Part shown: piece after piece, positions 28,201-37,974 of the stretch
How the letters are laid out: each line of letters opens with the position of its first letter
Numbering within the stretch: position 1 is the first letter of the stretch
Origin: Bog-473 sp963730785
GTDB taxonomy: Bacteria > Actinomycetota > Acidimicrobiia > Acidimicrobiales > RAAP-2
Assembly (NCBI GenBank): GCA_963730785.1
Contig: CAVSTF010000010.1
Location: 806,001-870,000 of the forward strand
Reading direction: 5' to 3'
Length of the DNA: 64,000 bases
Program-made: the position numbers and the translations under genes
Notes under the pieces: model-generated
The model's database searches: none
Told to the model about the DNA's origin: nothing
What the model saw: the letters and a program-made list of their open reading frames with translations, nothing else

Positions 28201-29355
28201 TCAGGACCAAGTGGCGATCGACCTGGCCGCAACATCGCTCGTTGCCAATCGCCATGGATGCTCGGGCGAATCGGTGAGTTCGAGCATCCAGTGCAAAGGA
28301 ACTGGCTGGGCCATCGTCGGATTGCCATCCAGTGGCCGGCCGACATCGTTCACGACATAGCGGACCGCTTCTGTCGAGACGTCCAATTCGATGGTGGGAG
28401 GAACTTGAGCCAGATTGAGTTTCGTGGGTTGCCACGATTTCAACACGACGTCACGCACAATCAAGCGTTGCCCTTGGCGCGGGCGTAACAACGCCTCCCT
28501 CGCCCTGTCGTCCGCCAACGCTTCCAACGGCGCCTCCGACCCGACGGCCGCTCCTTCCCACGCGGCCAGGAGGTGGGTGAGTTCGGCTTGGATCAAAGCC
28601 GGGAGGAAGCGGCCGTCAACGACCGAGAGATCGAGCAGCGCAACAGCTGGACTTTCCTCGGGAGTGACCAGATCGGCTATCGGCACGTCGGCTCCAAGTT
28701 TCTGGGTATCAGCCAGCTCGGCCAGGCTCTCTTCGGTGAGCCGCTCCGTGTCTGAAGACGCAGAGGGGATGAGGGCAGCCATTAGAAGCGGACCAGCCAG
28801 AGGATCCCCACCCATGGACAGAAGGAACCAGTCGCCGCCGGTGCGTCCAAAGGTCCACCGTTGATCGACGTGCGCGTGGTGGGGGCCGAGCATTCCCACT
28901 TTGGGGTGTTTGCAATGGATCCGCAGACGCACGCGGGCCACGATGCGATCCTCATTTTCATCGTTGCGATTGACCACACTGAGGAGATCGATCGACGGCG
29001 GCCCGACCACCTCGAGGTCACGGCCGAGCGAGGTTTGCCACGATCGCGCCCAGGCCCTCACCAAACCGGCATCCGGACGGTCGTAGAGCGATCCAAAGGC
29101 CCCCGTCCGCCACAAGTTGTCGGCCAGGGCCACGATGTCCGTGACGGATTGATCGATCACATCGGGTGAGAAACTGGGCGCATCCTCCGAGGCCTCGACG
29201 GCGGCGTAGTGAGCGCGGATGGCGCGAGAATGTTCCTTGAGTACTGCCCTCTCGTGTCGCGCCGCACCTCTGAGGGCGCCATACCAGTAGGCGCCGACGG
29301 CTCCAAAGAGGATGATGCCTCCCGGAATTTCCACCGCCAGATCGAGCGCCGACAC
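28201..29355 (-). CDS. Membrane-anchored Tim44-like domain protein
   Basis: A 384-residue protein with one N-terminal hydrophobic segment (IPGGIILFGAVGAYWYGAL). Two related alpha/beta modules follow. The first includes RVRLRIHCKHPKVGMLG and RWTFGRTGGDWFLLSMGGDP, which resembles the Tim44-like lipid-binding domain of bacterial and mitochondrial inner-membrane proteins. The assignment rests on a pattern I recognise rather than strict motifs. GTG 29355 has AAGGAAAGGACC upstream. It is followed 33 bp later by the DUF4232 lipoprotein gene and preceded 19 bp upstream by the CAP-repeat gene, a run of envelope genes. The function is unknown. Confidence 0.55.
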   Translation of the reverse strand: MSALDLAVEIPGGIILFGAVGAYWYGALRGAARHERAVLKEHSRAIRAHYAAVEASEDAPSFSPDVIDQSVTDIVALADNLWRTGAFGSLYDRPDAGLVRAWARSWQTSLGRDLEVVGPPSIDLLSVVNRNDENEDRIVARVRLRIHCKHPKVGMLGPHHAHVDQRWTFGRTGGDWFLLSMGGDPLAGPLLMAALIPSASSDTERLTEESLAELADTQKLGADVPIADLVTPEESPAVALLDLSVVDGRFLPALIQAELTHLLAAWEGAAVGSEAPLEALADDRAREALLRPRQGQRLIVRDVVLKSWQPTKLNLAQVPPTIELDVSTEAVRYVVNDVGRPLDGNPTMAQPVPLHWMLELTDSPEHPWRLATSDVAARSIATWS

Positions 29356-29373
29356 TTTGGGATGGTCCTTTCC

Positions 29374-30864
29374 TTAGAGCTGCAGTCCCCCGAGGTAGGG
29401 GGCACCACCGAAGGTGAAGACGCCACCGTTTGAAGCCACCAACCAGTAGCCACCGGTCAAGAGGTCCGAGGCCATGCCCACGATCGGAGCCAGTAGCGCA
29501 CTGCCACCCATGGAGCCGTCGAAGGAAGCCTGTCCAAAGTCGAACACGCCTCCGTCGGCGGCCTCGAAGCGGTAGCCCCCGCCATTGGCCAACGCTTCCA
29601 TGCCCACAATGGGCTTCTTCAGGGCGATGTTGCCGGTGCTCCCGTAGAACGGAGACAGGAAGCTGAAGATGCCGCCATCGGAGGCCACCATCCAGTAGCC
29701 ACCCGTTGCCAGGTCGGACGCCATGCCGACGATGGGTTTGTTGAGACGATGACCACCCATGCTCCCGTTGAACTTCGCATCACCGTAGGAGAAGATCCCT
29801 CCATCAGATGCGACTAGCCAATAGCCCTTCCCATCGGGCGTGGCTGCCATGCCGACGATGGGCTTGACGAGCGGTAACGCCCCCGCACTGCCGAGGAAGG
29901 CGGCATTGCCGAAGTTGAAGATCCCTCCATCGGCCGCCACCAACCAGTAACCCAAACCGTTTGCCGTGGCCGCGATGCCCACGATGGGCGAGGACAGCGA
30001 ATGGCCCGACATGGATCCAAAGTTCTGGGCTTGCCCGAAGGCCGTCACGTCTCCATCGCCCTGTGCTTCCCAGTAACCCTCGCCATTGGGTGTCGTGGCG
30101 ATCCCGACCACCCTGGCGGCGTTGACCACCTGCGGAAGGACTTGGGCCCACGACATGGTCACGTCAGAGGGCACTGCGCCACAAGAACTGATCAATTCGG
30201 CGGCTATGGAACCACCAGACCAACCGGTCGCCGAGTATGCCGCACCCATGGTGAGGACCTGCGGAGCGCTCCCACAACTAGGAAACGAGTTCAAGATGAT
30301 GTCGCGATGGCCCCAACACTCGTCAAGGCTGAGGAGGTTGCAGGCAGCATTCGAGGTCTGCCCCAGCAGACCGCCCCATCCGTCGTCATACATCCAGTAG
30401 TAGTCGGCCTCCACCACGCTGGTGAGTCCACCGGCCCAGATGCCACCGCCCCACGTGATGTTGCCTGCATTGGTGAGAGCAGTTGGAAAGCCCGGGTCGC
30501 TGCCCGTGTTGGCGCCAGCCTGCGCATAGGCGTCGAGCTGCGACGTCATGTATTCGATAACTGGAAGCCCGCGATCGATGCGCTCCAGGTTGACCAGCAC
30601 AAACACCTGCTCCGGAATCGGCAAGCTCGCCACTTCACTTTCGGAGATGGTCAGCGGTCCCACACCTTCGGCCGCTCGAGCGGTATCGATCGACGTCAAA
30701 TAGTCAGAGCTGCTCGGTGCGATGTTGCCGCCCGGATTGTTCGGCGGCAAAATGCCCGCCGCGCCAGCCGAGGTAGCAAGCCACCCGGTGCTCACAAGGG
30801 CCCCGCATAGCGCGGCCACGCCAATCATGAATTTCACGGCTCCGCCGCCGTTTCGGTTCTGCAT
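29374..30864 (-). CDS. Secreted CAP-domain protein with six C-terminal 'GYWLVASDGGIF' repeats
   Basis: A 496-residue exported protein. The signal peptide covers about 37 residues (hydrophobic core, then ATSAGAAG). An N-terminal CAP/SCP-PR1-like domain follows (VNLERIDRGLPVIEYM; CWGHRDIIL resembling the family GHR-x-x-IL). From about residue 252 to the end there are six repeats of about 42 residues of the form PIVGMA..P.G.GYWLVASDGGIFSFG.A.F.GS. These repeats are common in Acidimicrobiia surface proteins and probably form a beta-propeller-like or extended beta structure; their ligand is unknown. ATG 30864 has GGGGGAACTG before it. A promoter-like TTGTCG-N18-TACTAT is upstream in an AT-richer stretch. 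Intact, unlike many neighbours. Confidence 0.8.
   Translation of the reverse strand: MQNRNGGGAVKFMIGVAALCGALVSTGWLATSAGAAGILPPNNPGGNIAPSSSDYLTSIDTARAAEGVGPLTISESEVASLPIPEQVFVLVNLERIDRGLPVIEYMTSQLDAYAQAGANTGSDPGFPTALTNAGNITWGGGIWAGGLTSVVEADYYWMYDDGWGGLLGQTSNAACNLLSLDECWGHRDIILNSFPSCGSAPQVLTMGAAYSATGWSGGSIAAELISSCGAVPSDVTMSWAQVLPQVVNAARVVGIATTPNGEGYWEAQGDGDVTAFGQAQNFGSMSGHSLSSPIVGIAATANGLGYWLVAADGGIFNFGNAAFLGSAGALPLVKPIVGMAATPDGKGYWLVASDGGIFSYGDAKFNGSMGGHRLNKPIVGMASDLATGGYWMVASDGGIFSFLSPFYGSTGNIALKKPIVGMEALANGGGYRFEAADGGVFDFGQASFDGSMGGSALLAPIVGMASDLLTGGYWLVASNGGVFTFGGAPYLGGLQL
29377..30112 (-). repeat. Six tandem coding repeats of about 126 bp
   Basis: Six imperfect repeats (period about 42 codons) form the C-terminal half of the CAP protein. 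The fourth repeat lacks the usual FG-x-A step (FSFLSPFYGS) and the fifth has RFEAADGG in place of WLVASDGG, so the copies have diverged individually. Confidence 0.8.
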
Positions 30865-30922
30865 CAGTTCCCCCTGAAGCTCGTTCCTTCAATGAGAATA
30901 CGGATGCAACCGCAACCTTTCG

Positions 30923-30952
30923 ATAGTAATTACGCAATTGGTGAAGCGACAA
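30923..30952 (-). promoter_or_regulatory. Candidate promoter of the CAP-repeat gene
   Basis: On the minus strand TTGTCG (30952-30947), an 18-bp spacer and TACTAT (30928-30923) lie about 60 bp before the ATG at 30864. The stretch 30865-31040 (about 175 bp) is AT-richer than its surroundings and holds no gene. Confidence 0.35.
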
Positions 30953-31040
30953 CCGGTTTGCAACCAAGCGGCAAGCGATCTGCGACGCTACGGCCAGCGG
31001 CCTCACAGAAACGGCCTGAATTCGAGGTTTTCGGCCGGGT

Positions 31041-32540
31041 TCAGGAGGGAGCGACGAGCCGCTCAAGGGCCCGCCGATCGATCTTTTCCCCTGCTGTCAG
31101 CGGGAGCGAGGTCAGCACCACCAGGTCGTCGGGCAGCTTGTAGCGGGCCAAACGATCACCGGCGAAAGCTCGCAGCTCTGAAAGCTCGGGGGTCTTCCCG
31201 TCCTCCCTGGGCACAATCACGGCCACCCCAACCTCACCCATCACCGGATCGAGTCGACTGACGATGGCCACGGCAGCAATGTCTGGGTGATCGGCCAAGA
31301 CACCCTCGACCTCCATCGGATGCACATTGAAGCCACCACGCACGTACAGCTCTCGGTTTCGTCCGGCCAGACGCAATCGGCCCTGATCATCAATCCAACC
31401 AAGGTCGCCGGTGCGCACGCTTCCGTCTTCCGTGAAGACGTCCGCATTGGCGCTGCTATTGCGCCAGTAGCCCTCCATCACAGCGGCCGAGCCCAGACAC
31501 ACCTCACCGATGTCACCCTGCACCACCGGACTCCCGTCCTCGGCCACGATCGAAAGTCGGACGCCAGGTTGCGGTCGCCCAACACTGACCTCTGCATCCT
31601 CGTCGGGATCGGTGAATCCGGTGCCGCAGCCGATGCCGGCTTCCGTGCACGAATACCGCACGGACAATGGTGCGGGTATGCGTGCCCGTGCTTCTCGAAT
31701 CAGCGCCGGCGTGGCCGGGCCACCGCCCATGACGACGGCGCGTATCGACGAGAGGTCAGTGGTGTCAAAGGCCGGATCACGCAGCATGAGTGCGATCTGC
31801 GTCGGCACGCCACCAAGGGCAGCAATCTTTAGTTCGGCCACCGTGCGCAGTGCCTCTGACGCCTTCCATGGCTTTCGTGAGAGATGTTGGGTGCTCCCTC
31901 GCTTGAGGTTGCCCGCCAACTTGGTCGTTGGTCCCAAATGGGCCAACGCCGAACCGGCCATGGAGTGACCACCACCGCCCCATTGATCGCCGACGTCGCA
32001 CTGGGTGATGAAGGCGATCTGCTTACCGCAAAAGACTGCTCCCTTGGGTGTCCCGGTGGTGCCCGACGTGAACACGATGGCAATCGGACGATCCGGGTCG
32101 CCCGTCAGTGGCGGCGGCGCCTGACCTTCACGACGGAGATCCCTCAGCACCTCTTCGGGCGTGCGTGACGGGGTCATGACGACAAGGTCAACGTCCTCAC
32201 CTGCATCGGACGGCAGGAGATCGTCCGTGCCGACGATCAGTCGCGGGTTGGCCGCTCGGAGCACGGCCGATCGCTCGGCTTGCACCAGCTTGGGATTCAC
32301 GGCCGCCGTGATGGCTCCCAACTTGGCGGCGGCCACATAGGTGATGAAGTGCTCGGGTACGCCCGGCATCACCAGCGCAACGACGTCGCCCTCCCCCACC
32401 CCACGTTCGGCCAATCCAACCGCAACCTCGTCGGCCAGACGATCAAACTGAGCGTAGGAGAGCGTCAGACCCTCATCGGTGATGAGTGCGGCGAGGTCGC
32501 CAAAACGCCGTGCCGCCTCCGCCGAAGTTTCAGCCAGCAT
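31041..32540 (-). CDS. AMP-dependent acyl-CoA synthetase/ligase
   Basis: An intact 499-residue ANL-superfamily ligase. IAIVFTSGTTGTPKGAVFCG is the P-loop, VRYSCTEAGIGCGTGF the adenine-site motif, GSVRTGDLGWIDDQGRLRL the hinge Asp region, NRELYVRGGFNVHPMEVE the domain hinge and LTAGEKIDRR the catalytic Lys loop. It forms acyl-AMP and then acyl-CoA. ATG 32540 is 15 bp after the aldehyde dehydrogenase stop. It is the last gene of the eight-gene operon that starts with a P450 at 40682. In that setting it would activate the acid made by the aldehyde dehydrogenase. Confidence 0.92.
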   Translation of the reverse strand: MLAETSAEAARRFGDLAALITDEGLTLSYAQFDRLADEVAVGLAERGVGEGDVVALVMPGVPEHFITYVAAAKLGAITAAVNPKLVQAERSAVLRAANPRLIVGTDDLLPSDAGEDVDLVVMTPSRTPEEVLRDLRREGQAPPPLTGDPDRPIAIVFTSGTTGTPKGAVFCGKQIAFITQCDVGDQWGGGGHSMAGSALAHLGPTTKLAGNLKRGSTQHLSRKPWKASEALRTVAELKIAALGGVPTQIALMLRDPAFDTTDLSSIRAVVMGGGPATPALIREARARIPAPLSVRYSCTEAGIGCGTGFTDPDEDAEVSVGRPQPGVRLSIVAEDGSPVVQGDIGEVCLGSAAVMEGYWRNSSANADVFTEDGSVRTGDLGWIDDQGRLRLAGRNRELYVRGGFNVHPMEVEGVLADHPDIAAVAIVSRLDPVMGEVGVAVIVPREDGKTPELSELRAFAGDRLARYKLPDDLVVLTSLPLTAGEKIDRRALERLVAPS

Positions 32541-32555
32541 GTCGCCCTGATCTGA

Positions 32556-34070
32556 TCAGTCGGCCAACCCGAGGATGACCGACTTGGTCTCGGTGAAGGC
32601 CTCAATGCTGCCCCAACCCCCCTCGCGTCCCAGACCGGACTGCTTGTAGCCGCCAAACGGTGCGTTGGGCGAAATGGTGTATTCGTTGATCCCAACCGTG
32701 CCGGCGCGGATTGCTCCAGCCACTCGGAAGGCCCGAGCCACATTGGTGGTGTACACACCGGCACCGAGTCCGTACACGGTGTCGTTGGCCAGCTGTATGG
32801 CGTGCGCTTCATCGTCGAAGGGCATGGCGACCAACACCGGACCGAAGACTTCGTCACGAGTGATGGTCATTGAGTTGTCAACGTCGGCAAACAACGTCGG
32901 ATTCACGAAATTCCCCTGGTCGAGGTCTCCGGTCGGCCGGTCGCCGCCGGCCACCAGCCGGGCACCCTCCGTTGGGGCTTGGTCGATGAAGCCCATGATC
33001 TTGTCGAGCTGTCGCTTGTTGATGATGGCGCTCGATGTGGTTCCTAAGTCGAACGGATCGCCGAAGGTCACCATGCCGGTGAGTGACGCGGCCGCGTTGA
33101 TGAAATCGTCGTACACGCTGCGGTGCACCAACGAGCGGGTCTGACACACGCAACCTTGCCCGGAAAGACCCATGGAGACCATGCCCATGGCCATCATGGC
33201 GGCGCCCTCGACGCTTGCCGCATCGTCAAAGACGATGCTGGGTGACTTGCCACCCAGTTCGAGGGTCACCCGCTTCACCGTGTCACCACTGGCGGCCAGA
33301 ATCCGTTTCCCGACGGCACGACTTCCGGTGAAGGTGACCTTGTCGACGCCGGGGTGTGTGATGAGCGCTTCGCCGGTTGGATCGCCCGGTCCCGGAACCA
33401 GGTTGAACACACCGGCTGGGAATCCGGCCTCCTCAATGAGGGCAGTCAACTTCAATGAGGTGAGTGCCGCGAACTCTGAGGGCTTGACGATCACCGTGCA
33501 TCCGGAGGCCAGCGCAGGCGCCACCTTCTGGGCGAACAACATCATCGGGGCGTTCCACGGAATGATGGCCGCCACCACGCCAACTGGCTCGCGGAAACTC
33601 ATGATCTGCACGTCGCCGCCGGTGGGACCGGTTTCATACTGCGGGTAGGTCGTGCCGCAGATCTTGTCGATCCAGCCACCGTGATGATCGAATACGCCGG
33701 CAGCCATCTCGCTCGACACCAGCGACATGGAGGAGAACGCAATCGGCATGCCCATCTCGAGCGTCTGCAGCTGGTTCAGTTCATCACCGTGCTTGGTAAT
33801 GAGTTCCACCAGGCGGTTGAAGTACTTCTTCCGGTCCTTGGCTTTCATGCGAGGCCACGGACCTTCATCGAAAGCCCGGCGAGCGGCCGCCACGGCCCGG
33901 TCGACATCGGCCACACTGCCCACGGCGAAGGTGGAGACCACTTCGTTGGTGGCCGGGTTGAGCTGCTCCCAGGTGCCGCCGTTCTCTGAGTCGCACCAGG
34001 TGCCGTCAATGAAGAGCTGGCCGGGCTTGACGCCCAACTTGTCGCGATGTTCGAGAACCGACAGCGTCAT
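32556..34070 (-). CDS. Aldehyde dehydrogenase, NAD(P)-dependent
   Basis: A 504-residue ALDH. EPVGVVAAIIPWNAPMMLFA with TVIVKPSEFAAL forms the cofactor site. VTLELGGKSPSIVFDD has the general-base Glu. GLSGQGCVCQTRSLV holds the catalytic Cys (G-Q-x-C), and EVFGPVLVAMPF the conserved E-x-F-G-P. It oxidises an aldehyde to the acid. ATG 34070 is 7 bp after the ACAD stop; the coding frame extends farther upstream but only inside that gene. It sits between ACAD and acyl-CoA ligase in the P450 operon, so alcohol-aldehyde-acid-CoA is a plausible sequence. The substrate is unknown. Confidence 0.93.
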   Translation of the reverse strand: MTLSVLEHRDKLGVKPGQLFIDGTWCDSENGGTWEQLNPATNEVVSTFAVGSVADVDRAVAAARRAFDEGPWPRMKAKDRKKYFNRLVELITKHGDELNQLQTLEMGMPIAFSSMSLVSSEMAAGVFDHHGGWIDKICGTTYPQYETGPTGGDVQIMSFREPVGVVAAIIPWNAPMMLFAQKVAPALASGCTVIVKPSEFAALTSLKLTALIEEAGFPAGVFNLVPGPGDPTGEALITHPGVDKVTFTGSRAVGKRILAASGDTVKRVTLELGGKSPSIVFDDAASVEGAAMMAMGMVSMGLSGQGCVCQTRSLVHRSVYDDFINAAASLTGMVTFGDPFDLGTTSSAIINKRQLDKIMGFIDQAPTEGARLVAGGDRPTGDLDQGNFVNPTLFADVDNSMTITRDEVFGPVLVAMPFDDEAHAIQLANDTVYGLGAGVYTTNVARAFRVAGAIRAGTVGINEYTISPNAPFGGYKQSGLGREGGWGSIEAFTETKSVILGLAD

Positions 34071-34077
34071 TCCGACG

Positions 34078-35337
34078 TCACCCCCTGGGTAGACCGAGCA
34101 CACGCTCGGCAATGATGTTGCGTTGAATCTCCGACGTGCCACCGGCGATGGTCTGCGAGAACGACCGCAGGTACTGCGTGGCCCAGGCACCGTCGTAGAA
34201 CGATCCGATGGCCCCAGATTCTTTGGCGTCGGGTTCGTAGGTAGTCAGGTCGAATTCAGTGAAGCGATTGGGACCAGGGCCACTCAGGTCCAGTCCTTCC
34301 GAACCCAAGGCTTGGAGGCCGACAAAGTCAGCCCGGCGTTCGGCCTCGCTGGTGAACATCTTCAAGAGCATGTGTTCGGGCGGCATTTCGCCCCGGGTCG
34401 ACTTGGCGAAGCCTCGGTACCCCAGGCATCGCATGGCCATGGTGTCGATTTGCAGCTGTGCGATGGCCTCGGACAGGCGCGGATCATCGCCCAACCGTCC
34501 GCCTTTTCCGTCGTCGTATTGAGCCAAGCGCACCAGACCTCTGATGGTGCGTTCCATCTTGTTGACGTTCATGATCCAGAGCATGCCGCGCTCGTGGCGG
34601 AGCGATCCCTGACTGACGGCCCATCCCTTGTTGAGCTCGCCCACCAGGTTGGTAGCGGGTACCTCCACGTCGGAAAAGAACACTTCGTTGAAGTCCACAT
34701 GATGCTTGTCGGTCAGTTCAGGCAAGGGACGACACACGATGCCCGGTGTCTTCATGTCGACGATCACGACACTGATGCCCCGGTGCTTCGGCGCCTCGGG
34801 GTCAGTCCGCACGTAACACATGCAGTAATCGGCCTCGTGGGCGCCGGACGTCCACACCTTCTGTCCATTGATCACAAAGTGGTCTTCTCGGAGCTCCGCC
34901 CTGGTGGTCAACGACGCCAGGTCGCTGCCGGCATTGGGCTCGCTCATGCCAACGCACCAGGTGACCTCCGCCCGCAGTGTGGGGAGCACGAACTTTTCAA
35001 TCTGCTCGGGTGTCCCGAACTCGACGATGGAGGCAGCGCAAATGGAGAGACCCTGGGGGTTGAGTGACCGCACCACCATCCGCTCCGTCAAGACTTCGAA
35101 ATAGACCATCTGCTCTTGCGGCGTCGCATTACGTCCACCCAGTTCGGGCGGCCAGCCGGGGACCAGGTAGCCGTCTTCGAACATGGCTCGCTGGAAATCG
35201 CGAGCCCATTGTGGAATGTGAGCGGACGACTGCCGAACCTCTTCAGCCAGGTGGGAAGGGTCAGGCTCGTGCTCGTCCATCCATGCTTCAAATTCGCGTC
35301 GGAAGGCGAGCAATCCGACGTCAGGAGCCAGGCGCAT
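34078..35337 (-). CDS. Acyl-CoA dehydrogenase
   Basis: An intact 419-residue ACAD. Helical N-domain (FRREFEAWMDEHEPDP). The TWCVGMSEPNAGSDLASLTT signature is near 135, INGQKVWTSGAHEADYCMCY follows, and QTIAGGTSEIQRNIIAERVL is the C-terminal FAD segment. ATG 35337 is preferred over a TTG two codons upstream. A perfect-ended palindrome TGACACGGGTGTCA (35347-35360) lies 9 bp before the start, so an internal promoter and operator may drive ACAD, ALDH and ligase apart from the upstream part of the operon. Confidence 0.92.
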   Translation of the reverse strand: MRLAPDVGLLAFRREFEAWMDEHEPDPSHLAEEVRQSSAHIPQWARDFQRAMFEDGYLVPGWPPELGGRNATPQEQMVYFEVLTERMVVRSLNPQGLSICAASIVEFGTPEQIEKFVLPTLRAEVTWCVGMSEPNAGSDLASLTTRAELREDHFVINGQKVWTSGAHEADYCMCYVRTDPEAPKHRGISVVIVDMKTPGIVCRPLPELTDKHHVDFNEVFFSDVEVPATNLVGELNKGWAVSQGSLRHERGMLWIMNVNKMERTIRGLVRLAQYDDGKGGRLGDDPRLSEAIAQLQIDTMAMRCLGYRGFAKSTRGEMPPEHMLLKMFTSEAERRADFVGLQALGSEGLDLSGPGPNRFTEFDLTTYEPDAKESGAIGSFYDGAWATQYLRSFSQTIAGGTSEIQRNIIAERVLGLPRG

Positions 35338-35346
35338 GCCCAACTA

Positions 35347-35360
35347 TGACACGGGTGTCA
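35347..35360. promoter_or_regulatory. TGAC-N6-GTCA operator (site 5), near-perfect
   Basis: TGACACGGGTGTCA pairs TGACAC with GTGTCA on both arms. It overlaps the stop codon of the CMD-like gene and lies immediately before the ACAD start at 35337, inside the long catabolic operon. Confidence 0.62.
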
Positions 35361-35759
35361 GTCTGGGAGCGAGTCCCCATCGTCTTCTTCGGCGTACGCC
35401 TCGGAGCCCTGCTTGAAGCCCCGTCGGGCCGCCGGAAGGGCCTGTATGGCCAGCACAATTCCGAAGGCCGGCTCGGTCAGGAGAATGGAGCCGGCGATCT
35501 CGTCCCAGGTGGCCCCGACCTCGGCGGCCAGGCGGGCATGGCGCTGTACGCCGCCGAGTTGGCGGGCGATCACGGTGCAGACCATGCGGATCAACTCATG
35601 GGTCTTCCGATCGGGTGCCCGCAGCGAGTCGATGGAGGCCATCCAGGCGTTTTGCGCCTGCAACACGCCTGGGGCCCACTCGTGCAGGAACTTCTCCGAC
35701 GGAAAGGGCCAGACGTCCTCCGTCACACTGATGTCATCACCATCGCCCGGCATGCTCAT
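35358..35759 (-). CDS. Carboxymuconolactone decarboxylase (CMD)-like small protein
   Basis: A 133-residue all-helical protein. Its core IARQLGGVQRHARLAAEVGA followed by TWDEIAGSILLTEPAFG resembles the CMD/AhpD domain (H-x-x-x-A near GAT-x-x-E-I). The AhpD C-x-x-C pair is absent, so peroxidase activity is unlikely. ATG 35759 has AAGG at 8 bp; a TTG at 35792 overlapping the preceding stop is an alternative. It lies in the P450 operon between the fused ACAD and a single ACAD. The role in the pathway is unknown. Confidence 0.6.
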   Translation of the reverse strand: MSMPGDGDDISVTEDVWPFPSEKFLHEWAPGVLQAQNAWMASIDSLRAPDRKTHELIRMVCTVIARQLGGVQRHARLAAEVGATWDEIAGSILLTEPAFGIVLAIQALPAARRGFKQGSEAYAEEDDGDSLPD

Positions 35760-35788
35760 GAGCGTGACCTTATCCGGACCGCCATCGT

Positions 35789-37974
35789 TCAATGGCCGGG
35801 TTCAGGGTCCTTGGGCTGGCCCAGAATCCGCTCGGCAATCACGTTGCGCTGGACCTGGCTGGTGCCTCCGGCAATGGTGAGGCACCGGGTTGAAAGGAAC
35901 CCCTCTTCCCATCGTTGCGCCTTGCCGTCCAAGACGGCCCCGTCAGCCCCGTAGAGGGCCACACCGAATTCCTGCACCCGTTGCTCATGCTCGACCCCTA
36001 GGAGCTTGCGGACGCTCGAACTCGCACCCGGATCTACTCCGGACAAGGTGCGCAGCGTGGCTCGGTGTCCGAGTAAGGCAATGGATTGGGCTTCAACCAG
36101 GAGGTGGCCGAGGTGGAGGGTCTCGGCCGGGAGTGACGCTTTCCTTGCGGGCCACGATGCGGATAATGGATTCGACACCGTTGCCGAAGGACGCACCGTT
36201 GGACATGGACACCCGCTCATTGGCCAACGTCGTCCGGCCGATCCGCCATCCATCGCCGGGCTGCCCGACCACGCAGTCGTCCGGCACAAAGACGTCGGTG
36301 AAGAAGACCTCATTGAACATGGCGGCGCCGGTGAGTTCGCGCAAGGGTCGAATCTCGAGACCGGGTGTCTTCATGTCGATGATGAAGTAGGTGATGCCGG
36401 CGTGCTTCACCGCATCGGGATCGGTCCGCGCCAGGCAGATGCCGAAGTCGGCATTCTGAGCCAGCGAGGTCCATACCTTCTGTCCGTTGAGGAGGTACCC
36501 ACCCTCGACCTTCTCGGCTTTCGTGCTCAGCGCGGCCAGATCGGAGCCGGCGCCCGGTTCGCTGAACAGCTGACACCAGTCCAGTTGCCCCAGCAGGGTG
36601 GGCCGAACCCAGCGATCTTGCTGTTCCTGGGTGCCGTGCGCAATGAGTGTGGGCAAGGCCCACGCCCCGATGGCGATGTGCGGACGAAGGACGCCGGCGG
36701 CCGCCATCTCTTCGTCAATGACCAACTGATCCAACGCACTGGCCCCCAGGCCCCACGGCTTCGGCCAATGGGGCGACAGCAAACCGGCGTCGACCAAGGC
36801 GGTGCGTTGTTCGAGTCCTTCGACCGCCGCCACCTGTTGCACCAGTTCGTGCAGTTCGTGTGCGTCGAGCTTCCGCCTCGGCGGGCAACTCGGCGGTCAA
36901 CGTGCGGCGAGTTCCTTCGATGGCCAGTTCCGCTACCTCGTTGGCCAGCGTGTCTGGGTCAGCCAACAACTGTCGGGTGGCCATGGCCCGCTTCAGATAG
37001 AAGTGCGCATCGTGCTCCCAGGTGAAACCGATGCCACCCAAGAGCTGAATGCACTGCTTGGCGCAATGGGCCGCGGCATCGAGCGTCAGTGACCCGGCGA
37101 CCCGGGCGGTCAACGCACGCTCACCGTCATTCGGCTCATCGGCCGGCAGGCTCCACGCATTGGCGGCATCCCACGCCACGGCGGCGCACTGCTCAACCTC
37201 GACCAACATGTCGGCGAGCGCATGCTTGACGGCCTGGAACTGCCCGATGGGCCGGCCGAACTGGACCCGCACCTTGGCGTAATCAGAAGCCGTATCGAGG
37301 CACCAGCGAGCCAGGCCAGCGCTCTCGGCGGCCGCCAGGACCAGCGCGAGGTCACGTACGTCATTGGTCGACAGGCCAGTCAGCCGCTGGTCGTCGCTGA
37401 TGGTGGTGTGCTCGATCTGCAGCTCGCCCAGCGGACGGGTGGCGTCCAACGCCGGCAGCACGGTCGACGCACCCTCAGCCGGGTCCAGCAGGACCCAGGT
37501 GCCGTCGGAGAGCGGGGCCAGCACGACCGACGCGGTCGGTAGGCCGAGTACGGGGCGAAGGGTGCCGCGTACAACGGAACCGTTGACCGAGAGAGCGCCG
37601 CTCACGGCGAGGGCGGCCGGCATCGTTCCGTCCACCAAGCCGGGCAGATACTTGGCTCGCTGTGCTGCACTGCCGTAACGGGCAAGCAGGCCCGCCACCA
37701 CCACCGTGGGCAACACCGGACCGGGGAAATTGGCGTACCCGAGTTCCTCCAGCACGACCGTCAATTCGCTGATGCCATACCCCTGACCGCCATCCTCTTC
37801 GGCGACATGGAGACCCAGCCAACCTTGGGCCGCCATCTTTTCCCACGCAGTTGGCAGCTCGGCCCCGGCCGACTCGGCCGCGCTCCGAGGCTCGGTTGGA
37901 GGGCAGTGCGTCTGTAGCCAACGCAATGCGGTCAGCCGTAGTGCTTCATGATCCTCGGTCACCGTGATCGGCAT
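35789..37974 (-). CDS. Fused double acyl-CoA dehydrogenase (two ACAD domains in one chain; two frameshifts)
   Basis: About 727 residues after removing extra bases near 36130 and 36870. Domain 1 (about 1-365) has KVRVQFGRPIGQFQAVKHAL and QLLGGIGFTWEHDAHFYLKR. Domain 2 (about 375-727) has DWCQLFSEPGAGSDLAALST, NGQKVWTSLAQNADFGICLA and IAGGTSQVQRNVIAERIL. The two halves match the two subunit types that elsewhere in this window are separate divergent genes, so this looks like a natural single-chain form of a heteromeric ACAD. ATG 37974 has GGAGGGG just before it and overlaps the ferredoxin stop (TAATG). The fusion crosses the 36870 frameshift: without it, two adjacent genes would have to end and start there, yet no stop or start is visible in the repaired frame. 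Confidence 0.8.

Noticed and set aside
29377..30112. CRISPR-like array
   Set aside because: The period of about 126 bp is in frame and encodes protein repeats; there are no short identical repeats with unique spacers.
35358..35759. AhpD-type alkyl hydroperoxidase
   Set aside because: The C-x-x-C active-site pair is absent, so only CMD-like fold is claimed.
36006..37025. Plus-strand frame of about 340 codons across the fused ACAD
   Set aside because: Antisense to conserved ACAD motifs on the minus strand.
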